Origin: Cladophialophora immunda
Lineage: Eukaryota; Ascomycota; Eurotiomycetes; Chaetothyriales; Herpotrichiellaceae
Length of the DNA stretch: 64,000 nucleotides
NCBI RefSeq assembly: GCF_000835495.1
Contig: NW_015622541.1
Span: 2,294,001-2,358,000 of the forward strand
Reading direction: 5' to 3'
The notes beneath the pieces were generated by a model that saw only the letters and a list, made by a program, of their open reading frames with translations, was not told where the DNA came from and did no database searches. This document shows, one piece after another, positions 43,838-56,811 of this stretch; position 1 is the first letter of the stretch, and the number at the start of each line of letters is the position of its first letter. The position numbers and the translations under genes are program-made.

Positions 43838-45562
43838 ATGGCACTTTTCTATGATATTCTCGCCCTTCTCCAGAAATACTGGATCCCCTGCATCATCGTT
43901 GGAATATTCATCAGGTTACTCCGCAATCGCTACAAGCCCGGCGTACGCGACATTCCAGGCCCATTTCTGGCGTCTATTTCGGATCTCTGGCTGTTCATCC
44001 ACTGTGTGCAAAGGAAGTCCCAGAAAGATTATGAGCTCCACCGCCAATACGACACCCCTCTCCTTCGTCTGGCACCGAACACCATCTCTATCGGAGACGC
44101 CGAGGCCGTCCGCATCATCTATGGGTGGAAACCGGTGTTCAAGAAGGTAAGGAACGCTCTCTCCGAGGGTCGTATGCCTGGACAAATACGCTGACATTAT
44201 ACGGGCAGAGCCATCTGTACATCTCGCAACACCAGACGAGCCAAGCGGGCGAAGTGATTCACAACCTCTCCTCCGTCATGGACGAGGAAAAGCACGCCCA
44301 CATCCGCCGTCCCGTGGCTCATGCGTATGCCATGAGTACTGTGGTGGAGTATGAGCCCCTCGTAGATTCCACGTTTCGAGCGTTCGTGAAGCACATAAAC
44401 GAGCGGTTTGTGGACCCGGGAAGAGAATGTGACCTTTCACGATGGTTGCAGATGTATGCCTTTGATGTCATGTAGGTATCCCCACACTACGACAATCCGT
44501 TCTCTTCTTGTCAGGTTGACCTCCTCGAAGCGGCGAAATCACGTTCAGCAAACGTCTAGGTTTCATCGACTCGGGTGAAGATGTTGATCGCATGATGTAT
44601 CACACCGGGCGAGCGATGGATTACATCGGCATGGTAGGTGCTCCTATGAGGACTCCCCTCCGATTCTTGAACAGCTTCCCTGAGAGCACCCCCAGGTCGG
44701 CCAGATCCCCACGGTCGACGAGTGGCTTCGAATCAAAGGCCTCGGGAACATCTTCCGTAAAATCAGACCCGCAGGCAATGTGGTCATGTGGACGATGAAG
44801 CAGATCCACGGACACACTGTCCACGATGGCGTCAAGAGCCCGGACTTCCTGACCCGCTTCATCAAAGCACGCGAGAAGTACCCCGATATCATGACCGACG
44901 GGCAACTGGCCGAGTACGCAAACACAAACGTCAGCGCTGGCTCGGACACCACAGCCATTGTGCTGCGTGAGCTAGTGTATCGGCTTCTAACGCATGGGGG
45001 CAGTTATCGCCAATTCATGGAGGAGTTGAAAGCTGTCTTGAAGGCCAGGCCGCTGGATGAAACCTATGATAAGCCGATCACCTGGACGGAAGGGAACAAG
45101 ATGGTGTACTTCCAGGCTCTGATCAAAGAGTGTCTTCGGATCCACCCTGCTCTCGGGCAGCTGATTCCTCGTGTCGTGCCCGAAGGCGGCGTCGAACTAT
45201 GCGGAAAGTTCATACCGGCAGGGACCGTGGTCGGGTGCAACGCCTGGACGGTGCATCGGGACAAGAAGGTCTACGGCGAGGATGCGGATGAGTTCAGGCC
45301 CGAACGCTGGCTGGATCCGGACAAGGAGAAGGTGCGATATATGGAGAACTTGAGCTTTGCTTTCGGTGGAGGGCCGCGAGTTTGCATCGGGAAGAACATT
45401 GCCATGTTGGAGATCACGAAGTTCATCCCAGAGTTCTTTCGGAGGTTTGAGGTCCACCTCGTGGACCCGAACCGCTACAGACTGCGCCCGGGCTGGCTCG
45501 TCGTGCAAGAAGGATTGGACGTCGATTTCCAGAGGCGGGATCCTAAGTCGTTAATTGACTGA
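43838..45562 (+). CDS. Cytochrome P450, pisatin-demethylase/benzoate-hydroxylase-like
   Basis: Exons 43838-44146, 44209-44471, 44531-44633 and 44696-45562 give 513 aa in frame. The N-terminus has one hydrophobic anchor (IIVGIFIRLL) followed by IPGPFLASISDLW. Diagnostic parts are the I-helix NTNVSAGSDTTAIVL, K-helix KECLRIHP, FRPERWLDPD and the haem loop FAFGGGPRVCIGKNIAMLE near residue 455. Overall pattern (YDTPLLRLAPNTISI; WTVHRDKKVYGED) resembles the CYP57/CYP53-type fungal families that demethylate or hydroxylate aromatic compounds. It is an ER monooxygenase requiring a reductase partner. Head-to-head arrangement with the SDR and closeness to the BVMO suggest a shared pathway. Confidence 0.92.
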
Positions 45563-45890
45563 AAAAATTGAGCTTGATTCCTGTCCGCCACAGTCCTGCT
45601 GGCATTGTCGAGATCACGTTTCCTTTCGCGTCTATTTCCCACCCTCTTTCAGTGCTAGCGAATCATGCAGCATCTGAGGCAGAGATGAATAGGAGAAGGT
45701 TGGCAACATAAGTCACTCCGGGAATCAGCAATACAGGGACTCGATGCGTAGCCCCAGTATTATCAGCAAGACTAGACTCAAACGGCAGAGACTAGATAGA
45801 ACCAGATCAGATCAGTGTACATCCTAACCAATTAATTTCGGGCTCTCCAAAGGGTACCAAGGTATCGTTACTGGACATACCAATACTGCC

Positions 45891-48493
45891 TCAAGTACAT
45901 AGATAGTTCATTTCCAGCTCCGTTAGTCTATCAACGTCGGCCTTTTCGAAATCATGGAACACCGACTGAGTTTGGAAGGAATCCAGGTTCAGCAGACTCT
46001 CCATGCCTCCGAGCGTAGGATATGTTGCTGTTGTTGTATGATATGGTTGAAAGGCCTGGCGAAGCCCGTATTCATTGACGGCGAGGGTTGGATCAGTGAT
46101 ATCCTCGCTCCCTGAGGAGCCGGAGGCCAAAGAGTTGGTAGGAAAAACTTCACGAGACAGTCTCCGGGCCTCGCCTTGTCGCTGCGAGGATTGCTTATCG
46201 GGCATCTTCCCATTCGTGTCACCACTGGCAAGAGGAGCTAGCTCTGAGTACCCGCACCCTTCGAGAAAGGAGGCAATGACCCTATGTACGCGTCCAGCTA
46301 TGTGGAAGGAGGGCGTTGAATCGTTGAGCGCTTGCAGGCACACCGCCAGCCATTTTTTCTTCTCGTTGCCTTCCTCTTTCTCGTTTGTGTCGGTCGAGAT
46401 TTGGGAGATGAGAGTTGTAGCTGCAATAAAGATCATATGCAGCATTGAGGAGTAGATTTTCTCGACGCCATAGTGTTCCCTATATGCCAAGAGCAGCTTC
46501 GAGAATCGAATTGCGTTTTCATTGCATACCTGTCTCGAGAGCGCCGGAGTATGACCTCCCAAAGACTTTCCCCCATGTCCAATGGTGCCTGATGAGGGGG
46601 ACATGTAGGCCGCAAACGGCCGATGAAGCATTATCATTGTGGTGTAGAACTGCATGTGGAGAGCGTATACGCCTGGAGGAGGAGGATGTTCTGATTCTGG
46701 TTTCCTTCGAATCCAGATTGGTAGAGCTTCCAACCACTGGAGCAGTCGTTGGCTCATGCTTGAGAGGCGGGCAATAGTGCTCTGGTGTCTCAACAAAATT
46801 GAAGATGACGGGTAGTTGACCATGTCGATGACATCGCTTAGGATCATGCAAAGATCACACCATGCAGCTCGGGTCTGAAGCTGAGGGTCATCGCTCCTAG
46901 TTGATGGCCGCGGCACCGTTGCATCGGCCAGCTTTACAGTACCTGGACGCCCTAGGTATATGCTGTAGAACCTGAATGAAGCATTAGATAGCCTGTTTTA
47001 GCCCATCGACAGTCCACGTACTTATCATATACGTAGCAGCCCCAAAACACGTCACGACGCACTTGCAAGTCACGTTCTGAGATGTACCCGAGTGCGAGCA
47101 AATCGGTGCCGTCGCGGTTCAGACCGAGGTCATACAGCATTCGAAAAGCAATGCCTGGAAGTAAGACGTTTAGACCCGACTGTGTCCAGCTCTGAGCTGT
47201 CACGTACCCGCGTAAAGTAGACATGCCTGAAGTCAAGGTTAGATGAGGTCTTCATGGATCTGACTGCCTTCCACGCACCTTATCATGGCCTAAGCCCGAA
47301 CCACGATAATCAGCAAAGATGCACAAAGCTTGAATTGTAGATATCGTTGGGTTTTCCATCTCAAGGACGAGCTCCTCTCTCACTCTCTTCAGGTAGACTC
47401 GATCTAAATTACGGATTGAGGGATCGTTGCTAAGCCGCAAGGCGTTCAGAAGAACAGAATATAGGAGAAGTTTTGAGAAATACTGCGTCTTCACTCCGAC
47501 AGCGTAGACAGACATGAATGGTTCTTTCAGCAGCACTTGGAGCAGGGGATCGGGGTACATGAAATAGAGATCCAAGAGATGTTTCTGCACGTCCTTAGAA
47601 TCGGCCAGCTCCTCAAGAGCTTGTGTTGCTGATTCAAGCGGTTCGGGCGACGAGGGTGGGAGAATAGAGGTGATGTTCAGATTCATGATTTGTCCAGGCT
47701 CATCCGCATCAAGCTGACCCATCGCCGCATACAGCTGGCTGATCATGTAGTTCCTCGCCTCAATGGACTTCGGTGGCGCGCCACTGCGAGTGCCTTGATC
47801 GTTGGTTGACTGTACGGGGTCCAGGTCGAAAATGTCAAACTGCCAATCCATCATCTGATAGTTCGAGATGCCTGCGAATGGGTCTTGCTCTCTGATCACG
47901 TTCGAGCAGCCACGAAAGACGTTGTCGGCGTCAGACGGGGCAGGTATAGCTTGTGTAGGCCCGTCGCCGAGCGAGACTCTGACGTCCTCAAACGTTGCAT
48001 GAGTGGGATGCGGTCCAGATCCGGAAGAGCTGCCATCGTCGTCTTCCCTTGTGGGAGAAGGATTGCCCTGGCTTCCCTGCAATGCCGCAAGGCGATCTTG
48101 GAGGCGCTTTATGTAGGCTTTTGATGTTGAGCTGTGTCTGCGTTAATCCACGACCATATGGTGAGAGACATGTGCTCCTTACTTCATCTTGCGTCGATCG
48201 TCCATGCGAAATATGCAAGGTCGGTTGAGGTGCTTACACTGCAGGCACGGCTCGCCTTTCTTCTTGGGATCCCCATCGCACTAGGCGGAGAATAAGCAGA
48301 GAGCATGGACTGCACGTTGTGGGCTTACCTTGATTTTCCTCTTTCGACATGCCACACAGGCTATGGACGCCCGCCGCGGGGAGCGTTTCTTCTGTCTAGT
48401 AGATGAGCGCGGAGGATCTGACTCTCCATGGGCTTGGGAAGCTGGTTTTGCCGGCGATCCAACAAGTGGCGACAGTGATCGTTCAGTAGACAT
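45891..48493 (-). CDS. Zn2Cys6 transcription factor (fungal_trans domain)
   Basis: Six exons in gene order: 48493-48329, 48280-48183, 48137-47279, 47226-47208, 47154-47022 and 46971-45891, 784 aa, all phases consistent. Exon 4 has only 19 nt. The zinc cluster spans the first junction: ACVACRKRKIKCDGDPKKKG then EPCLQCKHLNRPC. A short coiled segment (YIKRLQDRLAALQ) follows for dimerisation. The middle region carries fungal_trans hallmarks FRMLYDLGLNRDG, VRRDVFWGCYVYDKYFSIYL and GRPGTV. The C-terminus is acidic with aromatic residues and may activate. It sits beside the BVMO/SDR/P450 genes and is the likeliest local regulator. Confidence 0.92.
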
Positions 48494-49851
48494 GTGCGAT
48501 GGCGACTCTATCTGCTATCAAGCGCAAAGACAAGTTAGGCTGATTGCACTGAAGGAGCGGAGGAGAGTGCAGCAAGTACACAGCAGCAGTTGAAAACCAG
48601 GCGACGAGGCTTCGGGTCCACGGTCCTCCTTCCCTTCCCCTCCCCTCCCCACAACCCCGCATCGTCCTCGTGCTTTGGTTCCTTCTACCGCCTCCGTGGC
48701 ACGGCGTGCTCAAGGTACAGTACTAGTCCCCCCAACCCCCGGACTAAAGAGCAAGTCAAAGTTGCATTTCCTAGGAGGGGAAAGCTCGAGACAGAGTGTA
48801 ACGCAGCTACGCAAGTAGTTCGCTATTGGATTGGATTGTCCGTCATGGCCCGATTCACACCGACACTGCCGTCCCTCTCCCTTCAATTGCGCGGGCAGGG
48901 TTTTGGGACTGAGGCCGCCGGAAATCCTTCACTTCTTCGGATATCTCTACGGCTGCTTTTCCGCTGATTCATCACGGGCAGGGATAAAGGGGCCCCAATC
49001 AGCTCTCGGCTGATGGGCATGACTCGGAAGAAGCCACTTCCCAGCCCTGGATCCAGCATTGTCGGGGCTTTCGCTTCCTGGGAAATCCTGTCAGTGCACG
49101 TGAATGACCCTAATATATTTACATGGATGTTGGCTCCGTTGTCGACTAATCCAGATCTGCGATCTTCATTACGGCCTCCCCCTTTAGCATTCCCTACGAA
49201 GCCAGTAGCACCCTTATCGGTGCCGATGGCCTCGGCCTTGAAAGTACCCTCATGATTCATTCGTGCACATTCTTCTGGTAGTAGCTTCCAGTTAACCCAG
49301 TGGTTTTAGCTGCCTCTTGCCGGTATGGACTATGCTACAAAATTAGGGTCAGAGCCTCAGAGGTGACGGGGAACAAAGCACCTGGGAGTCTCATGAAGCT
49401 GTATACAAAGTTAGCGATATGTTCAGAGCGAGGAGAATGTATTGATTCACAGGTCACGGGTGTGCCGCAGCCATACCGGAACATCACCCTTGTTCTGGCT
49501 GCGTAGGCTGGCTGCGGCTGGGGTGGATGATAGTAGTAGGTATAGCCAGGTAAATCGTCGTAGTACTCCGTCGATCTCGAGCGGGAGAACCTCCAATCTT
49601 TGTTAAACCACACTCGCCAGCACTGACGAGACAAAATGGAGTCCCAAAATGAGTCTTCTGATAGCTAAAAAGGTCACTCTTTCCTTCTCACCTTCAGCGT
49701 CGCAACTCATCTCGTCTCGCTTGCCCACAACAAACATTATTGTTCCTCATTTAATGGCAACTGGTGTAGCGCTCCACTTACTACACCAGCGTTGTGAAAT
49801 TGTCTTACCGCGGCGTCCTGACCCATGTGTATTGCCAAGTCATATGGACTG
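48494..49851. other. Intergenic, about 1.36 kb
   Basis: Promoter of the transcription factor plus sequence with only short unrelated frames. I see no gene or repeat. Confidence 0.45.
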
Positions 49852-52490
49852 TCACCATCGTTCGTCCTGAGACAAGGTTCTGCTCCGGCCCCCAGCAGTA
49901 CGCCAACAACAGTTCTGTGAGCCCATGACAGCGTAATGCAGAGGGTTCAGGCCTCGTTGGTCCTGTGAATTCGTATCGCACTCAATCTCCAGGAGATATT
50001 GCAATATTTCCGCTCTCCCATACTCGGCAGGAACATGCAACGGAGTCTTCCCCTCTCCATCTCTACAGTCGGTCTTTGCGCCTTGATTGATAAGGAGTTG
50101 GACTGCACCTAAGGAGTTCCGAGCCGTCGCTGCGCGTAGTGGGCGTTCCCTCATACGGTTCGTTGCTTCGAGATTTGCACCTTTCTTGATCTGCATTTCA
50201 ATGATCCTCGTATTGCCGGTCGCTGCAGCACTATGTAGGGGACCGTTTCCGGCTTTGTTGGCGTCTTCGATATCCTTGACATTTTCAAGCATCACCTCAA
50301 CGCAAAGGGGACGATTAAGAGAAATTGCTTGCTGTGGTATCGAATTGCCCTTGGCATCGGATTCCTCAAAAATGAGCTTCCTAAGCATTTCAGCTTGGCC
50401 CTTCGAGACGGTTGACTGAAATGGAGTTAATCCATCCCCATTCGTTGCGTTCACGTCTGCTCCGACTCTGATAAGTAAGTCGAAGACTTCTTGCTGTCCA
50501 CATTTTGTAGCACAACATAGAGCCTGCGTTATTTCTGACCTTTGCCATTGAGAGGCATCAGACTGGAGCATATGTGCCGGTTCCACCTTCATTATGAGCT
50601 GCTTTACAATGTCAATATTTCCACACTCAATGGAGACACACAGGGGACTGTCACCCCAGATATTTTGTAACTGTAGGAGGCTCAGAGGGAGCACATCAAT
50701 CCTGCATAGGAGATCTCTAAAATCAAAAGTGCAAGCAAGGGAGCAAGGAATAGTGCAGTCGGGGTGGAGCAATGTGATGCTGCGAATTTAACCCCATAAA
50801 TAGAGTCCTTTGAAGAGGTACTGCTACAGGAAAGTGGTGGTAGTCGCGTAGCTCGGAGCTACTCTTCAAACCAAGACGGGATTGGACCTGCCACTTTGCA
50901 CTTCTCCAAGATCTTGATTAACGCCATGTCTTCAGTCCTCAGCTCATTGCGTTCAACGTCATGGTATATCCAGAAACTTTCTGCGTAGTTGACATCATGC
51001 ATGCATGTACTCGAGTCGACCACATCCTGGAGAATTCGAATTCACACTTTGGCGATTACTGCATGGCCTTGCATGGGAAGATATTGGTTCTGAGTATATT
51101 CTTCCACAAGATACTCCTGAACAGAGGCGTGAGTAAGTCAGAAAGTCCCCTAGACAAAATCGAGCTCAATTAGATGTCGACATGCATCTAATATATCGAC
51201 CGACTTCGCATGAATATCAATGTCTGCAACCCCAGGGCAAATACATCTTATGGAGTCTATTTGATTCAGCGTGGCTTGTTGATACAGCAATGTGTTCAGT
51301 GTCAAGCGAACGAGCTCAAGAGGGCGTCGGCCAGAGCTGTTGAGTTCGTCCAAGATCTCAGCATAGAATGCATTTAGTCTAGGGGGCAGTCGACCGACGT
51401 GTTCCATGAAGTCTTCGGGATCCATATGCCTTCGACCGGATAGCTAGGTAAAGTTGCACCCAACGAAGCCTGTCCGATAGTTAGCAACATTCTGCATGTG
51501 AGATTGATCCAAGCCTGTGGGAGACAGACATGCTGTCGGCTTTACTTATTAAAATCTCAATAATCCGGTCTTGTTGTGCAGCTGTAAGAGTGCGCGAAAG
51601 GCCCTGGCCAATACGGCTTTTGACTTGCTCACTCACAAATAAACTGATATCGCCCTGATTATCGGCTGGCTTGAGTCCCAGGCGCCAGGAAGTTCCACCA
51701 GAGCCAGGTCTATGTCTTCTTCGAATCGGCTGGAAATGAACAGCTTGATTGTGCCGCTGGTCCGTGACATGATTTCTTGCAAACTCTCTAATAGAGACTT
51801 TCGCACTTCAAGTACGCATTCATCCAGGCAATCCAGGACTAAAAATGTTTGGGGGGAAGATATCGCAGAGACCGATCATCAATTGCATTCCGCCTTGCTG
51901 ATATGCCTCTGCCCATGTATGCTTTCACACTTCTCCACAATTAGTCTCATCAACGGGTATTCGTGGATAGTTGACGATTGCCTCAAAACGCATCTCAGGA
52001 TGTTCGGATCCTCCAGCACTCTCGAATTGTTGGCCTTATCACAATAAAAATATGCCAGATGGTCCGGGTTGGGATTGGGCAAGCGAGGTGCCCTTGTTTT
52101 CTCTGCCTCGCACCACTCCTGGATGTCGTCGATGACTTTGGACGCGAGAATAGACTTACCGTAGCCAGCTGTCTTGCATGTAAGTATCAAAGACTACGAC
52201 AAAATAGATGGGCCAACAACCTACCTTTTCCGTGCATCCACAAAATGCAAGACTGATCGGATGACCTCCAGTCAGCATAAAATGAGTGTCCGAGGAGCCA
52301 ATCTCCAATGCCTTCTTTGCGCTGCCGTTGAATTGTCATATGCCGATTCGCAGAGAGGATGGACGATATCCAGTTCACAAGTCAACGTCTAACAGTACAC
52401 TGGTCAACGTGGGTAAGGTAAGAACTTGCCCGGCATCGAGACTAGGGCGTTTGAACGTGGTTGTCTTGGATTCAGTCAGGCGAATAGCTT
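49852..52490 (-). pseudogene. NACHT-ankyrin (NLR-like) gene, decayed
   Basis: Read on the minus strand from about 52490, the parts follow NLR order. First comes WISSILSANRHMTIQRQRKEG and GDWLLGHSFYADWR, then an intron at about 52176-52230 rebuilding the P-loop HGKAGYGKSILASKVIDDI. Next are YFYCDKANNSRVLEDPNILR, LVLDCLDECVLEVRKSLLES (Walker B-like), FISSRFEEDIDLAL, DNQGDISLFVSEQVKSRIGQ, LTHASVQEYLVEEYT, and finally an open 306-codon ankyrin block (50772-49852; GKTPLHVPAEYGRAEILQYL). Frames change at least near 51880, 51680 and 51450 and stops interrupt the 51150-50800 part. It belongs to the same class as the intact 26117-29770 gene but lacks a visible HET domain. Confidence 0.8.
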
Positions 52491-52768
52491 AAGGAGAACA
52501 AGAACAAGGGACTAAGGAGGTGTGCATACCGTAGGATCAGGGAAGATGCTCCTCTGCAAGGCACCAAATGAAACAGGTAGCTCTGTTGACAGAAGTGTTC
52601 GACTCTTGACAGATGGAAGCAAACCCGTCGAAGTGGCCCACAACAATATAACAGAGCTCAAGAATTGTATAATTACCACAAGTACCGGGCAGCAGCTCGA
52701 TCCAACCTGCAGCAAGATAGAACCAACCCTAGTCATAGCAAGACATACTCCCCCTTCTGTTCTACCTA

Positions 52769-53930
52769 CTATTGTACATCTTCAGTCACATGGACCCGGA
52801 TCACAAACTTCCCAAGCCCACCTTTTCCTCGATATACCTCCCCACAGCCCTGTCGAATACCATCCAGATCATCCAAGCCAATCGCCTTGCCTACCACAGG
52901 CTTCAACTTCCCTTCATCGACCCAACCACTCAATCGACTGAGATCTTTCCGACTAGGCTCCATGAAACAATGGGAATACGAGACCCCAAATCTCCAGCAT
53001 CGCCACAAGATGATAGTCCCCAGTGTACTCAGGATACAACGCACCAGCAACGGTATAGTGGGCATTTTCTGCTTGAGACCACTCCCAAACGCCGTCCCGC
53101 TGATACTCACGATAAATCCTCCCTTCCTCATCAGCGAAAGACATGGCATGGCTTGGTTCATGGTGTCGAACATGACATCGACGGACCCCGAGGGGATCGC
53201 TTCACTGAGATTCTTCTCCTTGGTATAGTCGATGATCTGGTCGACGGCGTCTTCGCCTAGGAGTTGGCGAACTTTGCCCACTTTGGCCGTGGAAACGGTC
53301 GTTATCACTTTACTGGCGTGAAACACCCGTTTGGCTAGTTGCACGGCGACACTGCCGGTCCCCGACAGACCTCCGGGGACGAAGACCGTCTTGCCCTCTA
53401 GCCCGCCTTCGAAATGGGCTGCTGCGATTTCCAAGGCTTGCAGAGCCGTGAGTGCGGCTAGTTGTAACGCCGCTGCTTCGGTGTGCGAGAGAGATTTGGG
53501 CTTGGGGGCTATCGCATCAGCGCTGGATGTGACGTATTCTGAGGCCGTGCCGCGATGTTTCTCTGGTACGCGCGAGAAAACTTCAGCGCCTACCACGAGG
53601 CCTGGATGAGATTTGGTAACTTCTGGGCTTGTGGCGATGATCGTGCCAGAGACATCATAACCGATCTTATAGGGAAATCTTCGAACAGGTCAGCCTTGAT
53701 TAATCGATAAACAACACTGTTCTCGATAGTATTGGCTCCTCGACGTCTCAAACCGCTGAGTACGTTTCCAAAACCCCGTACTGTCTGGGTCAGCCATTTC
53801 GTCCAAAACTCGGTGCACCAGTCTTGCTTGCTCACTTGGTACGCAACTGAGAGTGCATCTTGAGGACCATTGCAAGATTTTGGCGTCTCTCTCGCAGAAG
53901 CGTCCTTCGGTGCTGAGGGCGAGGACATGG
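52769..53930 (-). pseudogene. MDR-family (zinc-type alcohol dehydrogenase-like) reductase, frameshifted
   Basis: The C-terminal two-thirds are clear: YKIGYDVSGTIIATSPEVTK, LVVGAEVFSRVP, TEAAALQLAALTALQALEIA, the NADP-binding VFVPGGLSGTGSVAVQLAK, VDVMFDTMNQAMPCLSLMRK and LKPVVGKAIGLDDLDGIRQG. No zinc ligands are seen, so it is a quinone-reductase/enoyl-reductase-like member. Upstream, VVYRLIKADLFEDFP lies in another frame; the shift is at about 53672-53674, where one C is missing (CCC for CCCC). The remaining N-terminus up to 53930 is poorly matched, so further damage is possible. It ends at 52769 after VIRVHVTEDVQ. Confidence 0.72.
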
Positions 53931-54692
53931 TGAGAAGTCCAATTACACAACTATGAACTTTTGGTTCTCTCAGAATTCGTCAACGCGAACGCGATATTGC
54001 AGCATCTGTCCTTCTATAGGAGCCTGATGCTCGGACGCTTGGACGGCTATTACGCCATAGGTGCAGCTGAGATAACCGCAGAATAGTGCTTGGATTGCTG
54101 TTTACGACGTGTGATCGATCACCTACTGGTTACCTCGGACCGAGATGGGGTCTGGATATACCTTACTTACCTGTTGGGAAAAAAAAATTCCTGAGAGCCA
54201 CTGCAAGAGATTATTCCTTAAGCACCAGTCAGCGAGCTAGAGCTCCATGTATCACATCCAGTCACCTCTTGTTTGCTCGAACTCGGAACACCCGGCCAAA
54301 AGCTGCTCTTGCGGCGACAACGGCTGTGGCTGCGAGTAGATGTACCAAAGGCTAGGACCATTTGAATCCCGGAGAGTTCCTGTCCGGGACTTTTGCCTGA
54401 TGGATGCGCGACTCACCGCGGTGACTCGCTTCGACCCACCAGCGCCACCACGGGATCCGAAGCCTCGCGAGGCATTTCTGTCTGACGTTCAATTAATTAG
54501 TAGTTCCCGTCCTATCCACTGACCCTGTTGAATACCTTACCTAGGCACCTTCTCTGGGTCGACCGAGGCACGCGACGCGTCCCATCCACCTACGCAACTT
54601 GGGATTCCCACAAAAAGAGAACAAAGAACTTGAAGATTGGAATTCTGTGCAATCACTGACCTCTCAGAATCGGAAAGTGCAGTGGCGTCAAA
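53931..54692. other. Intergenic, divergent
   Basis: Upstream region of the MDR gene (minus) and the hydrolase (plus). No additional gene is recognised. Confidence 0.45.
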
Positions 54693-56084
54693 ATGAAGGT
54701 AGAAACACAAGAAATCGACCGCATTTTGCAAAAATACGTGGGTGGTGAGGAGCCTTCGAAGTCTTTGCGGGCGGCTGGGTTTGTTGTGAAGGACAAGAAT
54801 GGTAAGTCAAGCACCAAGCCATGTTCCAGAATAGAGGGATTCAAGTCAAGCTGATCTGAGACTGTCGTCCAGGCACTACATTGTATTCTCAGGCCTTTGG
54901 AAAAGCCACGTTCGACGAGAACCCGAATTCCTTCTCCTCGGATACCGTCTGCTGGGTGGCATCGTTGACAAAGCTTGTCACGGCGGTATGTGTCATGCAG
55001 ATAGTCGAGAAAGGTCTTATAGGCCTAGACGACGATCTAGGCCAGACTGTCACGGAATTGTCCGATGTGAAGATATTGAAAGGTTTTGGCAGGGATGGCA
55101 CCCCAATTTTGGTTCAAAAGACGAAACCGATCACCTTACGGTAGGTCCACTCTTCGGGGCTATGATATCCAAAGATACTGACAATAAGGATCAGTGTTCT
55201 CTTGACTCATTCCAGCGGATTTTGCTACGACTTTTTTGACCCGGCCATGGTCAAATGGTCAGCTGCTGTCAATCGCACCACCAGCTCCGCGACACGCACC
55301 CTGGAGGGGCTGATCTTTCCGCTCAAATTTGAGCCCGGCGAGAGCTGGATGTACGGGGTCGGGAATGACTGGGCTTCACGAATTGTCGAGGTCGTCAGCG
55401 GCCAGTCGTTCGAGACGTACGCCCAGGAGCACGTCTTTGGACCGCTGGGAATGAAGTCCTCGACTTTTTTGATCAACGACCATCCCGAGCTTGCAAAACG
55501 TCGAGCTGCTGTTGCGTTTCGATCCCCGTTGACAGGCGAACTAGCTGCTGGGGAAGATCCAGGTCATCTTGACCCAAAGCAAATCAGTGGAGGCGCTGGA
55601 CTTTTCACAACTCTGGAAGACTATGCGAAGCTCCTGGGTGCTCTTGGGAGCGATGACAGGACAATCTTGAGCCCCGAGTCTAAGCAAGAGCTGTTCCGAC
55701 CTCAAATATCAAACCCCAAAGACCTCCAGGCATTTTGTGATGGACCCTTCCACGACTCTATTTGTCCCGAATTCCCAAGAGGTCTTCCTGTCAATTATAC
55801 ACTGGCAGGCGAGGTGAATCTTGAGGATGTCCCCGGTAAACGCTCGAGTGGAAGTGTCATGTGGAGCGGATACACGAATCCCCACTGGGTAAGTCCAAAA
55901 TGACCACACATCGAAGAGCCTCCTTGCTGATATTGCCCTGTAACAGTGGATTGATAGAAAGACAGGCATTGTGGGAACATTGTTTACACAGATCCTACCG
56001 GCAGGTGACGCCGTTGTAGCTGCCCTGTACGATGAATTGGAGCTTGCCATGTATCGATCTCTCCGCGGGGAGGGCTCTGAGTAG
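54693..56084 (+). CDS. Serine hydrolase, class C beta-lactamase / LovD-like
   Basis: Exons 54693-54801, 54873-55140, 55195-55888 and 55947-56084 give 402 aa; introns 71, 54 and 58 bp. The nucleophile motif S-x-x-K is in CWVASLTKLVTAVCVMQI. LLTHSSGFCYDFFDP and WMYGVGNDWASRIVEVVSG (Tyr motif) and GGAGLFTTLEDYAKLLGALG are hallmark segments of the beta-lactamase/transpeptidase-like family (PF00144). Fungal relatives include LovD-type acyltransferases and EstB-type esterases, cytosolic enzymes that transfer or hydrolyse acyl groups. There is no signal peptide. In a cluster with a BVMO it could cleave the ester the BVMO makes, or esterify a product; the sequence cannot tell these apart. Confidence 0.9.
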
Positions 56085-56811
56085 ACACACAGATGCAACA
56101 GTGCTCATATATCTGGGACATACCACCTCCCTTGTCCAGAATCAACTTCTCCGTGGTCTCAATAGCTTTCATTGCATTCTCGAAGATGCGACGACCTGGT
56201 AGCGCCAAACCGGCATCACCTTTCCGCCAGGCGAAATTCTTTTGTCAGACGCCATTCAAAGAAAAAAGCTGGGGCAAAGTCCATCCGATTAGCCCGAAGC
56301 GTGGGGACGCACTAAGGGGCACTTCGCAATTATCATACCGTCTACGGGGAGAGTTCACGTCTCCTGTCTGGTCTCGTGGCCTGCAGGGGCCAGGCCATAC
56401 CCCGGCTGGCTCAGACCACCTCTCTCTCTCAGTAGTACATGGTGATTAGCACAATTGGTCCCAGAGTCCAGACGCGACACTATCACGAGTCACGCATATC
56501 ATGGATCAGAATGAGAAGGAATGAAGGGAAAATTCCGAGGCAAGTAGAATTCATCTTCATCGACCCCCGTGGGGCGTTAGCCGACCTATTGCCAACAGAT
56601 GGAGAACAGACCATATTCCCGGACCCAGCATTTCTGGGGAAGAAGGAAGTCAGTGATTATTGACCCAGAATTATATATTCCTCGTCGAGTCGAGTATCTC
56701 CGTTTTATCCTCCTCCCTCAACGACTTCCTCGACTCCCCCCCCTCCCCCCCCCCCACGTGGTCTATCCTTTGTTGAGAGAACTCTGGAACTTGTGTCTTA
56801 GACAGTTTACG
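56085..56811. other. Intergenic with C-rich tract
   Basis: A C-rich run with one T interruption lies at about 56735-56755, just upstream of the MFS start. No gene is seen. Confidence 0.5.
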
